DNA from: JAAYAO01 sp051133435
GTDB taxonomy: Bacteria > Actinomycetota > Actinomycetes > Propionibacteriales > Propionibacteriaceae
Reading direction: 5' to 3'
Length of the DNA: 64,000 bases
NCBI RefSeq assembly: GCF_051133435.1
Contig: NZ_JBPGNY010000006.1
Coordinates: 173,829-237,828, forward strand
This document shows, piece by piece, positions 50,109 through 57,359 of the stretch (its first letter is position 1; every line of letters begins with the position of its first letter). The notes beneath the pieces were generated by a model. That model had not been told where the DNA came from, searched no databases, and saw only the letters and a program-made list of their open reading frames with translations. A program made the translations under genes and the position numbers.

Positions 50109-51782
50109 TCAGGCGAAGTGCTGGTCGCGCACCTGTTTGCGCAGCACCTTGCCCAGCATCGACCGCGGCAGTTCGTCCACCACGACGAACTCACGCGGCA
50201 CCTTGTAGGCGGCCAGGTCCTGCTTGCAGAAGGCGCGCATTTGCTCGGTGTCGACGCTACTGTGCCCGTCGGCCAGTTCCAGGGCCGCAACGACCTGTTC
50301 CCCGTCGGGGGTGACCCGGCCGACCACGGCCGCGTCGGTGACCGCGACGTGTTTGCGCAGCACTTCTTCGACCTCACTGGGTGAGACGTTGAAGCCACCG
50401 GTGATCACGACCTCCTTGACCCGGTCGATGATCGTGACGAAACCGTCCTCGTCGACGGTGACCAGGTCGCCGGTGCGCAGCCATTCGCCGTCCAACAAGG
50501 TGGCGGCGGTGGCCTCCTCGTCCTCCCAGTACCCCTGGAAGACCTGCGGGCCCTTGATCAGCAACTCCCCCGCCTCGCCCTGTTCGACCTCGCGGGTCGG
50601 CTCGTCCGGGTCGACGACCTTCATCAGGGTGGACGGGAAGGGCACCCCGATCGTGCCGGTGCGACGGGTCGGCCAGAACGGGTTACCCAGGGCCACCGGG
50701 GACGACTCGGTCATCCCGTAGCCCTCCACCAGCAGGCCGCCGGACAGCGCCTCCCACTCCTCGACGATGTCGTCGGTCAGCGCCATCGCACCCGAGATGC
50801 AGTATTTCGCCGCACTCAGATCGACCCCGCGTTCGCGGGCGACCTCGGCGGTCTTGCGGTAGATCGGCGGGACGGCGCAGTAGACCGTCGGCGGGTGCTT
50901 CTTCGCGGTCTTGACCACCATCTCGGCGTCGAAGGACGGGAACAGCACCAGCCGAGACTGTTTGCGGATGCCGTAGGTCAGATACAGGGTCATTCCGAAG
51001 GCGTGGAACATCGGCAACACCGCGTAGAAGGTCTCCTCGCGGTACTTCGCGCCGTGCATCCACGCTTCACCCTGCAGCGCGTTGGCGTACAGGTTGAGGT
51101 GGGTGAGCATCGCGCCCTTGGGTTTGCCGGTGGTGCCCGAGGTGTACTGGATCACCGCCAGGTCGTTCACCTCCGGACGGGGGTGGGCGCGGTCGATCTG
51201 CGGGGCGCCGAGCAGCTCGCGCCAGTCGGTGGCGTAGCTGACCGGCTGGTGCAACCGCTCACGGGTCTCGCGGAGTTTCTTGAGCGGCAGTTGCAGGGCC
51301 ATCCGGGTCAGGGTGGGAAACTCGTCCAGCAGGTTCACCGCGATCACATGATCGAGTTGGACGCCGGGCTGGCCGACCACCTTGTGCAGTTGGGCGTCCA
51401 TGCCGATCACCACCCGGGCCCGGTGATCGAGGAACTGTTCGCGCAACTCATGGGCGGTGTACAGCGGGTTGTGTTCGACCACCACAGCCCCCAATCGCAG
51501 CACCGCGTAGAAGGCGATCACGTGCTGGGGGCAGTTCGGCAGGATCAGCGCGACCCGGTCACCGGGTTCGACGCCGCGTTGCCGCAGCCCCTCGGCGACC
51601 CGGTTGATCTGTTCGCCCAGGGATTTGTAGGTGGTGGTGCGGCCGAAGAACTGCAGGGCCACCGCGTCGCCCGCCTCGGAGACCGCCTGCTCGCACATAC
51701 TGACCAACGACTGGGTGGGCAACACGATCTCGGCCGGCACCCCCGGTTGGTAGTGGCGGGTCCAATCCGGCACGTCGATCAT
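50109..51782 (-). CDS. fadD: Long-chain acyl-CoA ligase (FadD-type)
   Basis: A 557-residue ligase with the motifs VIQYTSGTTGKPKGAMLTH (P-loop), VEGYGMTESSPVALGNPFW, GEWLRTGDLVTVDEDGFVTIIDRVKEVVITGGFNVSPSEVEEVL and the C-terminal PRSMLGKVLRKQVRD with the catalytic Lys. This is a standard fatty-acid-activating enzyme converting acid, ATP and CoA to acyl-CoA. It stands alone, convergent with the ligase at 48401; the two share the fold but are only distantly similar. Confidence 0.93.
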   Translation of the reverse strand: MIDVPDWTRHYQPGVPAEIVLPTQSLVSMCEQAVSEAGDAVALQFFGRTTTYKSLGEQINRVAEGLRQRGVEPGDRVALILPNCPQHVIAFYAVLRLGAVVVEHNPLYTAHELREQFLDHRARVVIGMDAQLHKVVGQPGVQLDHVIAVNLLDEFPTLTRMALQLPLKKLRETRERLHQPVSYATDWRELLGAPQIDRAHPRPEVNDLAVIQYTSGTTGKPKGAMLTHLNLYANALQGEAWMHGAKYREETFYAVLPMFHAFGMTLYLTYGIRKQSRLVLFPSFDAEMVVKTAKKHPPTVYCAVPPIYRKTAEVARERGVDLSAAKYCISGAMALTDDIVEEWEALSGGLLVEGYGMTESSPVALGNPFWPTRRTGTIGVPFPSTLMKVVDPDEPTREVEQGEAGELLIKGPQVFQGYWEDEEATAATLLDGEWLRTGDLVTVDEDGFVTIIDRVKEVVITGGFNVSPSEVEEVLRKHVAVTDAAVVGRVTPDGEQVVAALELADGHSSVDTEQMRAFCKQDLAAYKVPREFVVVDELPRSMLGKVLRKQVRDQHFA

Positions 51783-51843
51783 CGCAGGCTCCCATCACGT
51801 CAGGCGTGGCCCCGTGACCGTTCACGGGCACATCGAAAGTCTT

Positions 51844-52341
51844 TCACGCGCCTCGTCGGTACTCCTCGACGGTCCACTCGGTCGTGGGTAGTTCGAGCCT
51901 GGTGCACACCCAACGCGACCAGTCGATGTGCAGGGTGCCGCCGGGGTCCATCCGGTATCCGCCGACGACCGGGCCGGTGGTGGCCTCCAGCACGACCTGG
52001 GACGGCCCCCGGGTACCGCTGATCACCCGTACCGGGGTGAACAGGTCGCCCGGGCGCCCCCAGATCGGCAGCCGTTCGGTCCACAACATGGCCACCATCG
52101 GATGCACCCAATGGTCGGGGTGATCGTGGGCAACGGGCCGGGCCCCGTCGGTGAGAATTCGCCAGCACCGCACCCCGGAGTGGTCGCCGCGCCATTCGAG
52201 CTGGGCCCCGCGCACCACCCAGGTCGGGTGGGACACCGACACCTCCCAGACCTGTTCGGCGTCACCGATCAGCGCCGCGGCGGGCCGGTGCGCTTCGCGG
52301 GCCAACGCGGCCCGGATGAAGTTGACGCCCATGGGTTCCAT
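51844..52341 (-). CDS. Conserved hypothetical protein
   Basis: A 165-residue protein without recognised family. It is rich in tryptophan and short beta-strands (VWEVSVSHPTWVVRGAQLEWRGDHSGVRCWRILTDG, HWVHPMVAMLWTERLPIWGRPGDLFTPVRVISGTRGPSQVVLEATTGPVVGG, TLHIDWSRWVCTRLELP), consistent with a beta-barrel fold. There is no signal peptide. ATG 52341 and ATG 52332 both fit. It lies 60 nt upstream of fadD on the same strand and could be co-transcribed with it. A lipid-related role is only a guess. Confidence 0.55.
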   Translation of the reverse strand: MEPMGVNFIRAALAREAHRPAAALIGDAEQVWEVSVSHPTWVVRGAQLEWRGDHSGVRCWRILTDGARPVAHDHPDHWVHPMVAMLWTERLPIWGRPGDLFTPVRVISGTRGPSQVVLEATTGPVVGGYRMDPGGTLHIDWSRWVCTRLELPTTEWTVEEYRRGA

Positions 52342-52392
52342 AGTGAACCCGCTCGCCCCACCGTGTCATGTTCGGCACAGGTGACCGCGCGC

Positions 52393-52398
52393 TAGTCT
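52393..52398 (+). promoter_or_regulatory. -10 box TAGTCT of a probable leaderless transcript
   Basis: TAGTCT ends six bases before the GTG start at 52405; a G+C-rich spacer without a usable Shine-Dalgarno lies between. Confidence 0.45.
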
Positions 52399-52404
52399 GC
52401 GCAG

Positions 52405-53040
52405 GTGAGTCCCGAAGCCACCGGCCCCCTGCGGGTCGGGTTCGTGCCCGGCGTGACGCTGACCAAGTGGCGCACCCGGTGGGCCGAACGCGTCCGGGCC
52501 CGGCTCGAGGTCACCGAGATCGCGCAGGCCGATGCCCGCGACCTGCTGGACGCCGGCGAGCTGGACATGTGTTTCGTCCGGCTGCCGGTCGACCGCACCG
52601 GACTGCACGCGATTCCGCTCTACGACGAGACGATGGTGGCCTGGGTCGGCAAGGAGCATCCGATCGCGGCCTTCGACGAGATCAGCACCACCGACCTGGC
52701 CGACGAGACCGTGCTGGACGAGCCGACTCAGGTCGCGATCGACCGGGTGAATGCCGGGGCGGTGTTGTTGGTGCCGATGTCGGTGGCCCGTTCGGCCAGC
52801 CGCCGCGACCTGGTGTACCGGCCGGTGACCGATGCCGAGTCCGTCACGGTGGCGTTGATCTGGCCGACCGGGGCGGACGATCCGCTGATCGAGGAGTTCA
52901 TCGGCATCGTTCGGGGACGCACCGCGAACAGTTCCCGCACCGTCCGGGAGCGGGCCCCGCAGAAACCCACCCGCAGCCGCGGCCGGGCGTCCGGAACCGG
53001 AAAACCGAGCACCCCGCGCCGACGTCGCGGCCGTCGCTGA
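52405..53040 (+). CDS. LysR-type substrate-binding domain protein lacking the HTH
   Basis: A 211-residue protein equivalent to the effector-binding half of a LysR regulator: GPLRVGFVPGVTLTKWRTRW, ARDLLDAGELDMCFVRLPVDRTGLHAIPLYDETMVAWVGKEHPIAAFDEISTTDLADE and VALIWPTGADDPLIEEFIGIVRG. There is no N-terminal winged helix, and the start lies next to a leaderless promoter, so the domain is not a truncated reading. The C-terminal 35 residues are Arg/Lys/Pro-rich (RGRASGTGKPSTPRRRRGRR) and might bind nucleic acid. Stand-alone versions are common in actinobacteria; function unknown. Confidence 0.8.
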   Translation: MSPEATGPLRVGFVPGVTLTKWRTRWAERVRARLEVTEIAQADARDLLDAGELDMCFVRLPVDRTGLHAIPLYDETMVAWVGKEHPIAAFDEISTTDLADETVLDEPTQVAIDRVNAGAVLLVPMSVARSASRRDLVYRPVTDAESVTVALIWPTGADDPLIEEFIGIVRGRTANSSRTVRERAPQKPTRSRGRASGTGKPSTPRRRRGRR

Positions 53041-53064
53041 GGCTCTTCGGCGGCGGGATCGCGG

Positions 53065-53610
53065 TCAGGCGCGATCGGAGTGCAGCATCGCGTAGATGAT
53101 CGTGTCGGTCCACTCGCCCTTGCTCCACCAGTCCTGGCGCAGATGGGCCTCCTGATGCATGCCGATCTTGGCGGCCAGCCGGGCGGAGGCGGCATTGCGG
53201 CCGTCCATCTGGGCCACCACCCGGTGTAGGTGGTAGTGATCGAAGGCGAGATCGAGCAGCGCGCGCACCGCCTCGGCGGCGTATCCCCGGCCGCCGTATT
53301 CGGGGTCGAGTACCCACCCGATCTCGGCGATCCGGTGCTCCTTGTCGGTGAACCACAAGGCCACATCACCGATGACGGTCCGGTCATGTTCGATCACCAA
53401 CGCCAGGGCGCCGGCGTCGGCATCGAGGTCGATGCGGGGCAAGCGCTCGCGGACCTTTTGGGCTGCTTCGGCTTCGCTCCAGGGTTCTTCCAACAGGTAG
53501 CGCGCCACCTCGGGACGGGAGTAGATGCGGTACAGGGAGTCCACATCGGCTTCGTGGTGCGGGCGCAGTGACAGTCGTTCGGTACGGATCGGCAGGTGCG
53601 GCAGCGGCAT
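53065..53610 (-). CDS. GNAT family N-acetyltransferase (RimJ/RimL-like)
   Basis: A 181-residue acetyltransferase: IRTERLSLRPHHEADVDSLYRIYSRPEVARYL, ALVIEHDRTVIGDVALWFTDKEHRIAEIGWVLDPEYGGRGYAAEAVRALLDLAFDHYHLHRVVAQMDGRNAASARLAAKIGMHQEAHLRQ. The acetyl-CoA loop is YGGRGYAAEA. It is similar to ribosomal-protein acetyltransferases and enzymes that acetylate antibiotics or small molecules. Its substrate is not known. It lies tail to tail with the LysR-like gene. Confidence 0.88.
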   Translation of the reverse strand: MPLPHLPIRTERLSLRPHHEADVDSLYRIYSRPEVARYLLEEPWSEAEAAQKVRERLPRIDLDADAGALALVIEHDRTVIGDVALWFTDKEHRIAEIGWVLDPEYGGRGYAAEAVRALLDLAFDHYHLHRVVAQMDGRNAASARLAAKIGMHQEAHLRQDWWSKGEWTDTIIYAMLHSDRA

Positions 53611-53723
53611 GGTCCCTCAACGATAGGGCCCGTTCCGGCAGCGCTCCATCGATTTTCGCCACCGAGGATCGTGCCGACCGATATTCGGATGCCCCGATTG
53701 CCGGGGCGGGCCACACTGGAGTC

Positions 53724-54893
53724 ATGCGAAAGATCACCGAAGGACTCATCTCGTGGGCGTCCGTCATCGACGAGGCAACCCTGGCGCAGGCGAACACTGC
53801 CGCCGAGATGCCCTTCGTGCACCCACATTTGGCGTTGATGCCCGATGCTCACCTGGGCCTGGGCGCCACCGTCGGGTCGGTGATTCCCACCCGCGGGGTG
53901 GTGATGCCGGCCGCGGTCGGGGTCGACATCGGCTGCGGGATGGCGGCGGTACGCACCCAGTTGACCGTGGCCGATCTGCCCGATGATCGCCGAGCCTTGC
54001 GGCTGGGTATCGAACGCGACGTTCCGGTCGACCTGGGAGGCCGCAACGCCAGGGTTTTCGCCGAGCACACCCAGCAGCGCATCGACGAGCTGCGTGACCT
54101 GGCCCGACGCACCGGGGCTCCGGTGGACGGTTATGCGAAGAGCTGGCCGATGCAACTGGGCACCCTGGGGTCGGGCAACCACTTCATCGAGATCTGCGCC
54201 GACGAAGAGGAACGGATCTGGGTGTTCCTGCATTCGGGTTCGCGTGGCATCGGCAACCTGATCGCCCGGCACCACATCGACATCGCACGCCGGCTGTGTG
54301 CCGAACGTGGCGTGGAGTTGCCCGACCGCGACTTGGCCTACCTGACCGAGGGTGAGCCGGAGTTCGACGCCTACCTTCGTGACCTGCGGTGGGCCCAGCA
54401 CTTCGCCGCGCTGAACCGTGCCGAGATGATGGACCGGATATTGGCCCGGTTGGGCCGCTGGGCCGGCGTCGAGATCGAGCGCACCGACGAGGTGAACTGC
54501 CACCACAACTACACCGAGCCCGAGGAGCATTTCGGGGAGCGGGTGTGGGTCTCGCGCAAGGGTGCGATCAACGCCGAGGACGGACGCCGTGGTCTGATTC
54601 CGGGGTCGATGGGCACCCGCAGTTATGTGGTGGAGGGTCTGGGCAACCCGGAGTCGTTGAACTCGGCTCCGCACGGGGCGGGACGTGCCTATTCGCGCCG
54701 GGCCGCGCGCCGCACCTTCAGCCGCGATGACCTGCGAGCGGCGATGGGCGATATCGAGTATCACGATTCCTCGGCCTTCGTCGATGAGATCCCCGCCGCC
54801 TACAAGGATGTCGACCAGGTGATGGCCGATGCCGAGGGGCTGGTGCGGGTGGTGCACACCCTGCGGCAGTTGGTGAACGTCAAGGGCACCTGA
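53724..54893 (+). CDS. rtcB: RtcB family RNA ligase
   Basis: A 389-residue RtcB that seals 2',3'-cyclic phosphate or 3'-phosphate RNA to 5'-OH RNA using GTP and Mn2+. Metal-binding residues are Cys71 in GVDIGCGM, the His of GSGNHFIEI, and the HSGSRG and HHNY motifs; GLIPGSMGTRSYVV is the guanylate pocket and the GMP-accepting His is in APHGAGRAYSRRAAR. Length fits the short RtcB class (about 390-400 residues). No archease or rtcA/rtcR gene is near, so its role is in general RNA repair. ATG 53724 begins MRKITEG. Confidence 0.93.
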   Translation: MRKITEGLISWASVIDEATLAQANTAAEMPFVHPHLALMPDAHLGLGATVGSVIPTRGVVMPAAVGVDIGCGMAAVRTQLTVADLPDDRRALRLGIERDVPVDLGGRNARVFAEHTQQRIDELRDLARRTGAPVDGYAKSWPMQLGTLGSGNHFIEICADEEERIWVFLHSGSRGIGNLIARHHIDIARRLCAERGVELPDRDLAYLTEGEPEFDAYLRDLRWAQHFAALNRAEMMDRILARLGRWAGVEIERTDEVNCHHNYTEPEEHFGERVWVSRKGAINAEDGRRGLIPGSMGTRSYVVEGLGNPESLNSAPHGAGRAYSRRAARRTFSRDDLRAAMGDIEYHDSSAFVDEIPAAYKDVDQVMADAEGLVRVVHTLRQLVNVKGT

Positions 54894-54930
54894 GGGTGGC
54901 CGTTTCCACCCGCAGTTCCTGTCGCGGGCT

Positions 54931-54936
54931 TAGGAT
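54931..54936 (+). promoter_or_regulatory. -10 box TAGGAT of a probable leaderless transcript
   Basis: TAGGAT ends six bases before the GTG at 54943 with no Shine-Dalgarno sequence between. Confidence 0.5.
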
Positions 54937-54942
54937 GCCCGG

Positions 54943-55953
54943 GTGACTCACCCCGCCAACCACCAACCCTCCTCGGCCGGAACCCTGATCGGGGTACTGG
55001 CGAGCTTGTTCGCCGGTTCGATGGTGTCGGTGCAGTCGCGGGTCAACGGTGAACTCGCCGAACGACTGGGAGACCCCTACGCCGCGGCGGTGGTCAGCTT
55101 CGGCACGGGGTTGACCCTGTGCATCATCGGGGTGCTGGTCTTTCCGGCCGGACGCCGCGGGGTGCGGTCGCTACCGGGCCTGGTGCGACGGCGCGCGGTG
55201 CCGTGGTGGCATCTGCTGGCCGGGCTGTTCGGTGCCTACCTGGTGGCGGTGCAGACCCAGGTCACCGTGCCGCTGGGGGTGTCGCTGTTCATTCTGTCGA
55301 TTGTGGTCGGCCAGTCGGTCGGTGGCCTGCTGGTCGACCGGCTCGGCATCGGGCCCGGCGGTCCGAAGCCGCTGTCGCTGTACCGGCTGGCCGGAACCGC
55401 GATGATCATCGCCGCGGTGTTCGTGGCGATGCTGCCCCGGATCACCGTCGGCTCCGGCGGTGGCGGGGCCGCGCCGCTGACGTTGCTCGGGCTGGCCCTG
55501 TTCCCGGTGCTGGCCGGGGTGTTGTCGACGGTGCAAACCGCATGGAATGCCAGTGTCGCCGCGGCCTCGGGCACCCCGTTCGCGTCCACCCTGACGAACT
55601 TCGTCGGCGGCACCAGTGCTCTGGTGATCGCTCTGCTGGTGTCGCGGTCATTGCGCGATCCGGGACCTTGGCAGTGGCCCACCCAATGGTGGCTCTACAT
55701 CGGTGGGGCGGCCGGGATCGTCTTCATCGCGCTGGCCGCGGCCCTGGCCCGGCGGATCGGGGTGCTGCAAACCAGTTTGGGCATGGTCACCGGCATGTTG
55801 CTGTGTGCGCTGCTGTTGGACGTCCTCGCCCCGACCCCGACCACCCTGATCACCCCGATCACGGTGCTGGGCACCCTCGGCACCCTGGTCGGGCTGGTGG
55901 TGGTGACGTTGCCGTGGCGCAGCGCGCCGCAGTTCCTGCGCTCATCGCGCTGA
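54943..55953 (+). CDS. DMT-superfamily transporter (YdcZ/DUF606-like)
   Basis: A 336-residue membrane protein with ten predicted hydrophobic helices in two similar halves. The first half has LIGVLASLFAGSMVSVQSRVNGELAERLGDPYAAAVVSFGTGL and WWHLLAGLFGAYLVAVQTQVTVPLGVSLFILSIVVGQSVGGLLVDRLG, which are the DUF606 repeats; the second half repeats them (LAGVLSTVQTAWNASVAAASGTPFASTLTNFVGG, WWLYIGGAAGIVFIALAAALARRIGVLQTSLGMVTG). It is probably an exporter or metabolite transporter; substrate unknown. Confidence 0.85.
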   Translation: MTHPANHQPSSAGTLIGVLASLFAGSMVSVQSRVNGELAERLGDPYAAAVVSFGTGLTLCIIGVLVFPAGRRGVRSLPGLVRRRAVPWWHLLAGLFGAYLVAVQTQVTVPLGVSLFILSIVVGQSVGGLLVDRLGIGPGGPKPLSLYRLAGTAMIIAAVFVAMLPRITVGSGGGGAAPLTLLGLALFPVLAGVLSTVQTAWNASVAAASGTPFASTLTNFVGGTSALVIALLVSRSLRDPGPWQWPTQWWLYIGGAAGIVFIALAAALARRIGVLQTSLGMVTGMLLCALLLDVLAPTPTTLITPITVLGTLGTLVGLVVVTLPWRSAPQFLRSSR

Positions 55954-55980
55954 TTCGTCCGCCGATACCTGTGCCGCAGG

Positions 55981-56304
55981 TCAGAGGTAAAGGCCGGTGG
56001 CTTCGTCGCTGAGTCGTTCGGCGGCCACCGCGTGCAGGTCGCGTTCGCGCAGCAGGGTGTAGTCCTCGCCGCGCACCTCGACCTCGGCGCGATCCTCGGG
56101 GTCGAACAGCACCCGGTCGCCGACCTCGACATTGCGCACGCTGGAGCCGGTGGCCACCACCTTGGCCCAGGCCAGTCGCTTGCCGATCTCGACGGTCGCC
56201 GGAATCACGATGCCCGAGTTCGACTTGCGTTCCCCGGATTCGCCCTCGGTGCTGACCAGCACCCGATCATGCAGCATCCGGATCGGGAGTGCCTCAGAGG
56301 TCAC
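55981..56304 (-). CDS. GroES-like co-chaperone (second-copy type)
   Basis: A 107-residue GroES-fold protein: LPIRMLHDRVLVSTEGESGERKSNSGIVIPATVEIGKRLAWAKVVATGSSVRNVEVGDRVLFDPEDRAEVEVRGEDYTLLRERDLHAV. The mobile-loop region (about residues 20-35) is kept with SGIVIPA instead of GGIVLPD. No groEL is nearby, and the DUF3618 gene upstream overlaps it by 4 nt (GTGA), so this is probably the actinobacterial paralogue encoded apart from the main groESL operon. Confidence 0.8.
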   Translation of the reverse strand: MTSEALPIRMLHDRVLVSTEGESGERKSNSGIVIPATVEIGKRLAWAKVVATGSSVRNVEVGDRVLFDPEDRAEVEVRGEDYTLLRERDLHAVAAERLSDEATGLYL

Positions 56305-56633
56305 GCGTTCACCTGGGCGGTGATCTTGCGCATGCGCTTCTTCTTGGACGCGGAGATGATGCCGCGGATGATCAACAAGAAGGTGGTGATGCCGGCCAGG
56401 GCGCCGCCGAAGACCACGATGCGGTCGTACCGCGGACCGTTGTCGTCGATGATCTGGCTCTTGTAGAAGGCGAACTCCCGCCGCAGGGCGTCCTTGGCCT
56501 CGTCCATCTGCCGCTGCTTGATGATCTTGGGGTGAATTTCGTTGATCAGCTGACTGATGTTGGCCGACATCCGGGCCCGCGCGGCGGCCAGGTCCGCTTC
56601 GATCTGCTCGGGGCTGCGCTGCTCTGCTGCCAC
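56301..56633 (-). CDS. DUF3618 domain-containing membrane protein
   Basis: A 110-residue protein with a DUF3618 motif (SPEQIEADLAAARARMSANISQLINEIHPKIIKQRQMDEAKDALRREF) and one transmembrane helix (IVVFGGALAGITTFLLIIRGIISASKKKRMRK), followed by a lysine-rich cytoplasmic tail. It starts at GTG 56633, eight nt after AGGAG. It overlaps the GroES-like gene and is a smaller relative of the DUF3618 protein at 24043. Confidence 0.8.
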   Translation of the reverse strand: MAAEQRSPEQIEADLAAARARMSANISQLINEIHPKIIKQRQMDEAKDALRREFAFYKSQIIDDNGPRYDRIVVFGGALAGITTFLLIIRGIISASKKKRMRKITAQVNA

Positions 56634-56716
56634 GGATCCATCTCCTGTCGTCGTCGGTGCCCGGGCGAGTACCGTTACCCACCCTAAGCCAGGGCCCATT
56701 ATCCACGCCAACGCGC

Positions 56717-56722
56717 TAGCAT
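56717..56722 (+). promoter_or_regulatory. -10 box TAGCAT of a probable leaderless transcript
   Basis: TAGCAT ends seven bases before ATG 56730 with no ribosome binding site. Confidence 0.5.
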
Positions 56723-56729
56723 TCCGGCC

Positions 56730-57206
56730 ATGTCACAACTCGCTGCGGGCGATGCGGCCCCCGCCTTCACCCTTCCCGATGCCGACGGTAACGACGTGTC
56801 GCTGAGCGACTACGCCGGCAGCACCGTGATCGTCTACTTCTACCCCGCGGCGATGACCCCGGGCTGCACCAAGCAGGCGGTCGACTTCACCGCGACCGAA
56901 CCCGACTGGTCGGCGGCCGGCTACCAGGTGCTGGGCATCTCGCCCGACAAGGTCGAGAAACTGGCGCGATTCCGCGAGAAGCAGTCGGTGAACTTCCCGC
57001 TGCTGTCGGACGAGGACCGGTCAGTGATGACCGCCTACCACGCCTTCGGTGAGAAGAAGCTCTACGGCAAGATCGTCCAGGGCGTGATCCGGTCGACCTT
57101 CATCGTCGAGGTCGATGCCGAGGGAAACGGTACGATCAAGGACGCGCAGTACAACGTGCGGGCGACCGGTCACGTGGAGCGGTTGCTGCGCAATCTGGGA
57201 GTCTGA
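56730..57206 (+). CDS. bcp: Bacterioferritin comigratory protein-type peroxiredoxin (1-Cys form)
   Basis: A 158-residue thioredoxin-fold peroxiredoxin. The peroxidatic site is MTPGCTKQAVDF (Cys about residue 46); the usual resolving Cys four to five residues later (PGCTxEAC) is replaced by Val, and no other Cys is present. It is thus a 1-Cys form that must be reduced by an external thiol such as mycothiol or thioredoxin. VLGISPDKVEKLARFREKQSVNFPLLSDED and GVIRSTFIVEVDAEG complete the family pattern. Stop is 7 nt before tRNA-Leu. Confidence 0.9.
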   Translation: MSQLAAGDAAPAFTLPDADGNDVSLSDYAGSTVIVYFYPAAMTPGCTKQAVDFTATEPDWSAAGYQVLGISPDKVEKLARFREKQSVNFPLLSDEDRSVMTAYHAFGEKKLYGKIVQGVIRSTFIVEVDAEGNGTIKDAQYNVRATGHVERLLRNLGV

Positions 57207-57213
57207 CTCCCAC

Positions 57214-57294
57214 GCCGGAGTGGTGGAATTGGTAGACACGCAGGATTTAGGTTCCTGTGCCTTGCGCGTGAGGGTTCGAGTCCCTTCTCCGGTA
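57214..57294 (+). tRNA. tRNA-Leu (anticodon TAG)
   Basis: A type II tRNA with acceptor GCCGGAG/CTCCGGT, anticodon stem CAGGA/TCCTG around TTTAGGT (anticodon TAG), an extended variable arm and T-arm GGTTCGAGTCC. Discriminator A is present; CCA is not encoded. Confidence 0.95.
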
Positions 57295-57311
57295 CTACCG
57301 AGACCCTGAGG

Positions 57312-57356
57312 AACTCCCGGCCGGTGGGAGGGATCAGCCCACCAGCCGGGAGAGTT
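57312..57356. terminator. Hairpin terminator after tRNA-Leu
   Basis: aactcccggccggtggg (57312-57328) pairs with cccaccagccgggagagtt (57338-57356), leaving two bulged bases, directly between the tRNA and the end of the convergent sulfatase gene. Confidence 0.75.
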
Positions 57357-57359
57357 TGG

